Shown here one piece after another: positions 63,060 through 64,000 of a DNA stretch of 64,000 nucleotides (the first letter of the stretch is position 1; every line of letters starts with the position of its first letter). This DNA comes from UBA5078 sp040384465 (lineage in GTDB: Bacteria > Pseudomonadota > Gammaproteobacteria > Pseudomonadales > Pseudohongiellaceae). Made by a program: the position numbers and the translations under genes. The stretch is taken from assembly GCA_040384465.1 (NCBI GenBank), contig JAZKJF010000006.1:97063-161062 (forward strand), written 5' to 3'. The notes beneath the pieces are model-generated. The model was not told where the DNA came from, made no database searches, and saw only the letters and a list, made by a program, of their open reading frames with translations.

Positions 63060-63869
63060 ATGCATCACGATGTCCCCGAATTCACCCGCAACCTCGCCCG
63101 CGCTGCAGGCGCTCTGATCCGAACGGAACAGGCCGCTTTGGAGGGGCTCATCACATCGTTTAAGGGCGGCACGGAGCTGGTGACCAATGCCGATATCAAG
63201 GCCGACCAGTTCATCTGCGACGCGATCCGTGCGCGTTTTCCCGAGCATCGCATCCTCGCGGAAGAGTCGGCACCGGAGTTGCTGGTGGCGGGATATGACG
63301 CCCCGCTGTGGATCATCGACCCCATCGACGGCACTGTGAATTTCGCGCACGACCACGACCAGAGCGCGGTCTCCATCGCCTATGCCGAAAATGGCCGCAT
63401 CGAGTGCGGAGTGGTGTTCAACCCCTTCGTCGACGAGATGTTCCATGCGACGCGCGGCCAGGGTGCCTGGTTGAACGAGCGGCGCATTCAGGTGGCGCAG
63501 AAGGATTCGCTGCGGCGTGCGCTGGTCGCTACGGGTTTCCCTTACATCAAGAGTCGCGAGATTCTGGCGCCAATCGTGAAGCGTCTGGCACTGGTGCTGG
63601 AAGAGTGTGGCGACATCCGCCGTCTGGGTTCCGCCGCGCTGGATATCTGCTGGGTGGCGATGGGGCGTCTGGATGGTTATTACGAAAGCCTGAGTGTCTG
63701 GGACTTCGCGGCGGCGCAGTTGATCGCCAAGGAGGCTGGTGCACAGTACGGGCATTTCAAGCCGGTGCCGGCGGGTGTCAGCGAAGTCTTCCACAACGAG
63801 CACATCCTGGTGGCCAACCCAACCCTCTATCCTCTGCTGCTGGACCTGCTGCAGCGTGCTGAATCCTAA
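63060..63869 (+). CDS. Inositol monophosphatase family protein
   Basis: A 269-residue Mg-dependent sugar phosphatase. The signature WIIDPIDGTVNFAH provides two metal Asp residues; EES in ILAEES and the C-terminal SVWDFAAAQ complete the site. The family includes SuhB and 3'-phosphoadenosine phosphatases, so the substrate is not certain. The start is placed at the ATG preceded by GGAA; an in-frame ATG 30 bases upstream has no ribosome site. It is divergent from the GtrA-DprE operon. Confidence 0.93.
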   Translation: MHHDVPEFTRNLARAAGALIRTEQAALEGLITSFKGGTELVTNADIKADQFICDAIRARFPEHRILAEESAPELLVAGYDAPLWIIDPIDGTVNFAHDHDQSAVSIAYAENGRIECGVVFNPFVDEMFHATRGQGAWLNERRIQVAQKDSLRRALVATGFPYIKSREILAPIVKRLALVLEECGDIRRLGSAALDICWVAMGRLDGYYESLSVWDFAAAQLIAKEAGAQYGHFKPVPAGVSEVFHNEHILVANPTLYPLLLDLLQRAES

Positions 63870-63875
63870 CACTGA

Positions 63876-63900
63876 GTGTGGGAGCGAGCCTGCTCGCGAT
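63876..63900. repeat. REP-like palindrome (family B)
   Basis: TGTGGGAGCGAGCCTGCTCG then CGAT: GCGAG and CTCGC form the stem. The string is like the Pseudomonas-type REP consensus and is different from the family A repeats elsewhere in the window. It follows the inositol monophosphatase stop codon by a few bases. Confidence 0.7.
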
Positions 63901-63961
63901 TTGCATATTCTCAGTGGAAAGAGCGGGGTGGTGTGACAGGCAGTAGCGACACGCCGTGAAC

Positions 63962-63994
63962 CCATCCATGGGGGCTCGCTTTCGCCATCCATGG
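63962..63994. repeat. Direct repeat CCATCCATGG at the right edge
   Basis: CCATCCATGG occurs at 63962-63971 and 63985-63994, separated by GC-rich GGGCTCGCTTTCG. It may be part of an intergenic repeat cut off by the window end. Confidence 0.5.
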
Positions 63995-64000
63995 CTCAAG

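Noticed and set aside
1..64000. tRNA, rRNA, integrase or prophage genes
   Set aside because: Nothing with the expected sequence or protein motifs was seen on either strand.

Overview
The window looks like chromosome from a free-living, respiratory gammaproteobacterium with moderately high GC. The evidence is the homodimeric-type pyruvate dehydrogenase E1, the PA2778/PA2779-type pair, an OMPLA phospholipase, TonB-dependent uptake, several periplasmic PQQ dehydrogenases with c-type cytochromes, and Pseudomonas-like REP palindromes. I saw no rRNA, tRNA, CRISPR array, phage gene or transposase. Nearly all the DNA is coding; the one gap over 300 bases (32647-32992) is mostly a large nested hairpin.

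Layout. 1-4943: the 3' part of aceE, then cysC, a methyltransferase and a DUF2157/GDYXXLXY membrane pair. 5060-11217: two secreted calcium-binding proteins, an Ig-repeat surface protein and a metalloprotease with RTX repeats on both sides of the catalytic domain, each followed by a copied repeat module. 11279-16521: a cytochrome c/PQQ alcohol dehydrogenase operon, an FG-GAP lipoprotein and a secreted amidohydrolase. 16635-25889: DUF4920, MscS, the PA2779/PA2778 pair, an EAL protein, pldA, a membrane-bound AraC regulator, and a LysR regulator divergent from azoreductase and pirin. 25910-35735: a histidine kinase/response regulator/periplasmic binding protein operon, a GAF-GGDEF-EAL protein, a metallo-hydrolase/GST operon, a BlaI/M56-TonB pair and ModE. 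35795-43154: a ModE-box-like palindrome, a TonB receptor, a nine-haem cytochrome with outer membrane barrels, and a membrane LuxR regulator. 43301-53620: a membrane protein, twin lipoproteins, and an exported oxidative cluster (two PQQ dehydrogenases, two NHL beta-propellers, CHRD, M28 peptidase). 53857-58857: a large hybrid kinase, S-formylglutathione hydrolase and a flavin-type oxidase. 58890-62927: an operon GtrA, DprE1-like, DprE2-like, HAD-UbiA fusion. 63060-63869: an inositol monophosphatase family gene.

The best candidates for undescribed biology are three. First, a compact polyprenyl-phosphate-arabinose type pathway in the same gene order as mycobacterial Rv3789-3791, with the prenyltransferase fused to a HAD phosphatase. 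Second, a ModE-like regulator facing a TonB receptor across a ModE-box-like palindrome, which suggests outer membrane molybdate/tungstate or metallophore uptake. Third, the PQQ dehydrogenase/NHL cluster, in which one dehydrogenase has an N-terminal cytochrome and has lost several hallmark residues. All functional statements are read from translated sequence and family knowledge; no database search was run.
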